This document shows positions 62,211-64,000 of a DNA stretch of 64,000 nt, piece by piece. The stretch is from Curvibacter sp. (GTDB lineage: Bacteria; Pseudomonadota; Gammaproteobacteria; Burkholderiales; Burkholderiaceae_C). Each line of letters starts with the position of its first letter. Positions within the stretch are counted from its first letter, which is position 1. The notes below the pieces were generated by a model. It saw only the letters and a program-made list of their open reading frames with translations, ran no database searches and was not told where the DNA came from. The stretch covers positions 114,444 to 178,443 of the forward strand of contig JADCGR010000040.1 of the NCBI GenBank assembly GCA_020248905.1, written 5' to 3'. The translations under genes were made by a program, and so were the position numbers.

Positions 62211-63554
62211 TCACGGCCGAGGCGAATCGAGCTCGCCCACCCACCCGACCAGCCGAGTGACGGCTGCTTGCGTGGTGTAAGGGCTGCCTTGTGCGCTGTC
62301 GGGCAGACCTGCGCTGCGCCAGCGCTCGTAGAGGCTTTCGAGTTCGTTCGCCAGCGGTTGCGCCACGACCTCAGGCGCGCTGTCGCCCGAGCTGCGCCCG
62401 GTCTCCACAGTGACGTGCCCCTCGCCGCGAATCATCGCCGACATCTGCGGGTTGCGGTGCACGATGGACAGGATGGGGCGCTGCATCCAGAGGTATTCGT
62501 ACAGCTTGGAGGGGATGTACTCCTCGCACAGCGGGTCTTCGCCATGCAGCAGCAACAACACATCGACCGCGCGCATGCGGTGCAAAACCTGGTCTCGGCC
62601 CGACAGGCCTGTGGCGGGATCGGCTTCAATGCGGCCAAACGGGCGCACCTGCTCGCCCACCGGCGAGGTCTGCAGCAGCTCCTGCGCGGGCGCGTCGACC
62701 ATGCCACCGTAGATGTGCAGCTCGGTCTGGGCGATCAGGTCAGGGCGGCGGAGGTGGAGCAGTTCGAGGGCCTTGATGAAAGGCACCAGGCTGCGCGAGG
62801 CCGAGAGCGAGCCGAAATGGCCGACGACGAACTTCGCACCGGGCTGGTAAGGCGGCAGGGTATCGAAAGGTTTGTCGATACCAGGCAACATCATCTTGCC
62901 CCGGTCACCCAGCTGGGGATGGCGCGCGCGGGCACTGGCCAGGGCCTGGTCGGTGAACCAGATCGCGATATCCGCATCGGTGCAGATCTGGCGCTCGATA
63001 TCGGCCTGTTTCTTCTGATGGGGTGTGCGGGGCGTGGTGCCGGGCACCACGAGCGGATCATGGACCTCGGCCAGCCAGGGCGTGCCCGTTGCGAACTTCA
63101 GGGCTCGACCTGCCAGATGTGCAGCGTAGGCGCCACCGGTGGAGTAGATGAGGTCAAAGCGCTGCCGGTGGGCCAGCTTGCGCCCCTTGACGTAGGCGGG
63201 CAGCCACCACGACCAGGAGCTTTCGAGCGGACGCAGCAGCTTCTCGACGACCATGCCGGGCACGAGCAACAGCGAGGCCAGCAACATGAGCATGCGGTAG
63301 GTCAGACCCTTGCCGAAGCGCTTGCGCAAAACGTGGCGCAGATCAAAGCGCAGGCCGGCCGGACCGGCTGGCCAGAGCCGGTAATGCTCCAGCTCCGCAT
63401 CCTGCTCGCCCGAGACCCCGCTGAGCACCACCACCTCAATGCCGGCCGCCTTCAGGTGCGGCAGCTTGTCGGTGATGGTGTGGCTGGAGGCTCGGCCGTC
63501 CATGTTGAAGGCGTGCGAAATGACAAGCCAGCGCTGCCGGGGGGTGTCGGTCAT
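62211..63554 (-). CDS. Glycosyltransferase, GT-B type
   Basis: The 447-residue protein opens RQRWLVISHAFNMDGRASSH and has a GT-B-type C-terminal half with KFVVGHFGSLSASRSLVPFI, LHIYGGMVDAP and a late EEYIPSKLYEYLWMQRPIL (EX7E-like). Family is not firmly assigned, GT4-like being most probable. ATG 63554 is chosen as it overlaps the preceding stop codon by four bases; upstream in-frame sequence is not typical. Confidence 0.75.
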   Translation of the reverse strand: MTDTPRQRWLVISHAFNMDGRASSHTITDKLPHLKAAGIEVVVLSGVSGEQDAELEHYRLWPAGPAGLRFDLRHVLRKRFGKGLTYRMLMLLASLLLVPGMVVEKLLRPLESSWSWWLPAYVKGRKLAHRQRFDLIYSTGGAYAAHLAGRALKFATGTPWLAEVHDPLVVPGTTPRTPHQKKQADIERQICTDADIAIWFTDQALASARARHPQLGDRGKMMLPGIDKPFDTLPPYQPGAKFVVGHFGSLSASRSLVPFIKALELLHLRRPDLIAQTELHIYGGMVDAPAQELLQTSPVGEQVRPFGRIEADPATGLSGRDQVLHRMRAVDVLLLLHGEDPLCEEYIPSKLYEYLWMQRPILSIVHRNPQMSAMIRGEGHVTVETGRSSGDSAPEVVAQPLANELESLYERWRSAGLPDSAQGSPYTTQAAVTRLVGWVGELDSPRP

Positions 63555-64000
63555 AGGGAGCGGGTAGAGAGGGCCTGCTGGTACAGGGCCTCGTATTCTA
63601 GCGCCGCCCTCTCCCACGTATGGGCCTGTGCGAAGGCCAGCGCCTGCCCGCGCAGACGGTCGGCCAGCTCGGAGTCGTTGAGCACGCGGCGCAGCAGGCG
63701 GGCAAGGTCTGCGCTGTTGCGCGGGTCGTGCAGCAGCAGCGCCTCCTGACCATCATGCAGCTCGCGCGCGATGCCGCAGTGCGCGGGACCGCTGAGCGCC
63801 ACCGGCAGGCTGTGCGACATGGCCTCGAGGACCACCATGGTGTACGAGTCCTCCAAGGTCGGGTGGGCGAGCGTATCGACGGCACGGTAGGCAGGCGTCA
63901 GGTCGTGCATCGGACCGAGGAAATGCACGCGCGTTGCGAGCCCGAGCTCGCGTGCCAGCGCTACATACCGCGGTGCGGCCCCGGGCTTGCCTGCCACGAC
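63551..64000 (-). CDS. Family 4 glycosyltransferase, 5' end outside the window
   Basis: The frame is open to the right edge, so the N-terminal domain is missing. The C-terminal GT-B part of about 150 residues has VHFLGPMHDLTPAYRAVDTL, then HPTLEDSYTMVVLEAMSHSL with the EX7E motif, and SGPAHCGIARELHDG. Its stop overlaps the next glycosyltransferase (ATGA). Sugar and linkage unknown. Confidence 0.85.
   Translation of the reverse strand, partial: VVAGKPGAAPRYVALARELGLATRVHFLGPMHDLTPAYRAVDTLAHPTLEDSYTMVVLEAMSHSLPVALSGPAHCGIARELHDGQEALLLHDPRNSADLARLLRRVLNDSELADRLRGQALAFAQAHTWERAALEYEALYQQALSTRSL

Noticed and set aside
29745..64000. O-antigen polymerase or flippase (wzy, wzx) or ABC exporter (wzm, wzt)
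   Set aside because: The multi-pass proteins here look like GT-C enzymes, an O-acyltransferase, MsbA or EamA-type; none fits Wzx, Wzy or Wzm.

Overview
The window is a GC-rich stretch of a betaproteobacterial chromosome, most likely Burkholderiales and probably Comamonadaceae. The pointers are gene order and content: smc-zipA-ligA, dapC-dapD-pilU-dapE-prmB, glnD, a pal/cpoB/tolB block, and an intergenic nested palindrome of a type I associate with Comamonadaceae. These are recognised by eye; no database search was possible.

Layout. Positions 1-29.5 kb are mostly housekeeping genes: the 3' part of glnD, envelope proteins of unknown role (DUF3015, DUF4105/Lnb-like, an alpha/beta hydrolase lipoprotein, a DUF1080 lipoprotein), a leftward block smc-zipA-ligA-small ORF-def, a rightward block PilZ-dapC-dapD-pilU-dapE-prmB-yheS, three tRNA genes (Lys-CTT, Asn-GTT, Lys-TTT), and a leftward block containing tolB-pal-cpoB, a YedE-type sulfur transporter and tcdA. 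Two glycosyltransferases lie just upstream of tolB, where tolQRA would be expected.

From 29.7 kb to the right edge the window is a surface-polysaccharide locus. The rightward half (29.7-47.2 kb) holds msbA, a polysaccharide deacetylase, several glycosyltransferases including two GT10 (fucosyltransferase-type) proteins, rfbF-rfbG-rfbH for CDP-4-keto-3,6-dideoxyhexose, a short-chain dehydrogenase, a transketolase split into two subunits, a GT-C membrane glycosyltransferase, a decayed IS4-family element, a polyprenyl-phosphate-type GT2 with a small EamA/SMR-like protein, and a WecE-type sugar aminotransferase. The leftward half (64.0-47.3 kb) holds two glycosyltransferases, an OafA-like O-acyltransferase, gmd-fcl for GDP-L-fucose, a methyltransferase-like gene, a GT11 fucosyltransferase, an IS3-family remnant beside a 5'-truncated GT-C gene, and a tightly packed cassette: LuxE, LuxC, GNAT, ACP, FabZ-like dehydratase, acetolactate-synthase-like TPP enzyme, NeuB-like synthase, AMP-ligase.

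The most unusual content is that last cassette and the rfbFGH-SDR-transketolase block. The first combines carboxylate activation and reduction (LuxE/LuxC), carrier-protein chemistry and two C-C bond-forming enzymes in a glycan locus. The second looks like a route to a branched-chain 3,6-dideoxy sugar. RfbH shows the complete E1-type iron-sulfur motif C-X57-C-X1-C-X7-C and a histidine in place of the PLP lysine. Functions in the polysaccharide locus are family-level; the actual sugars made are inference. No polymerase, flippase (wzx/wzy) or ABC exporter (wzm/wzt) was recognised in the window, so the locus continues beyond it.
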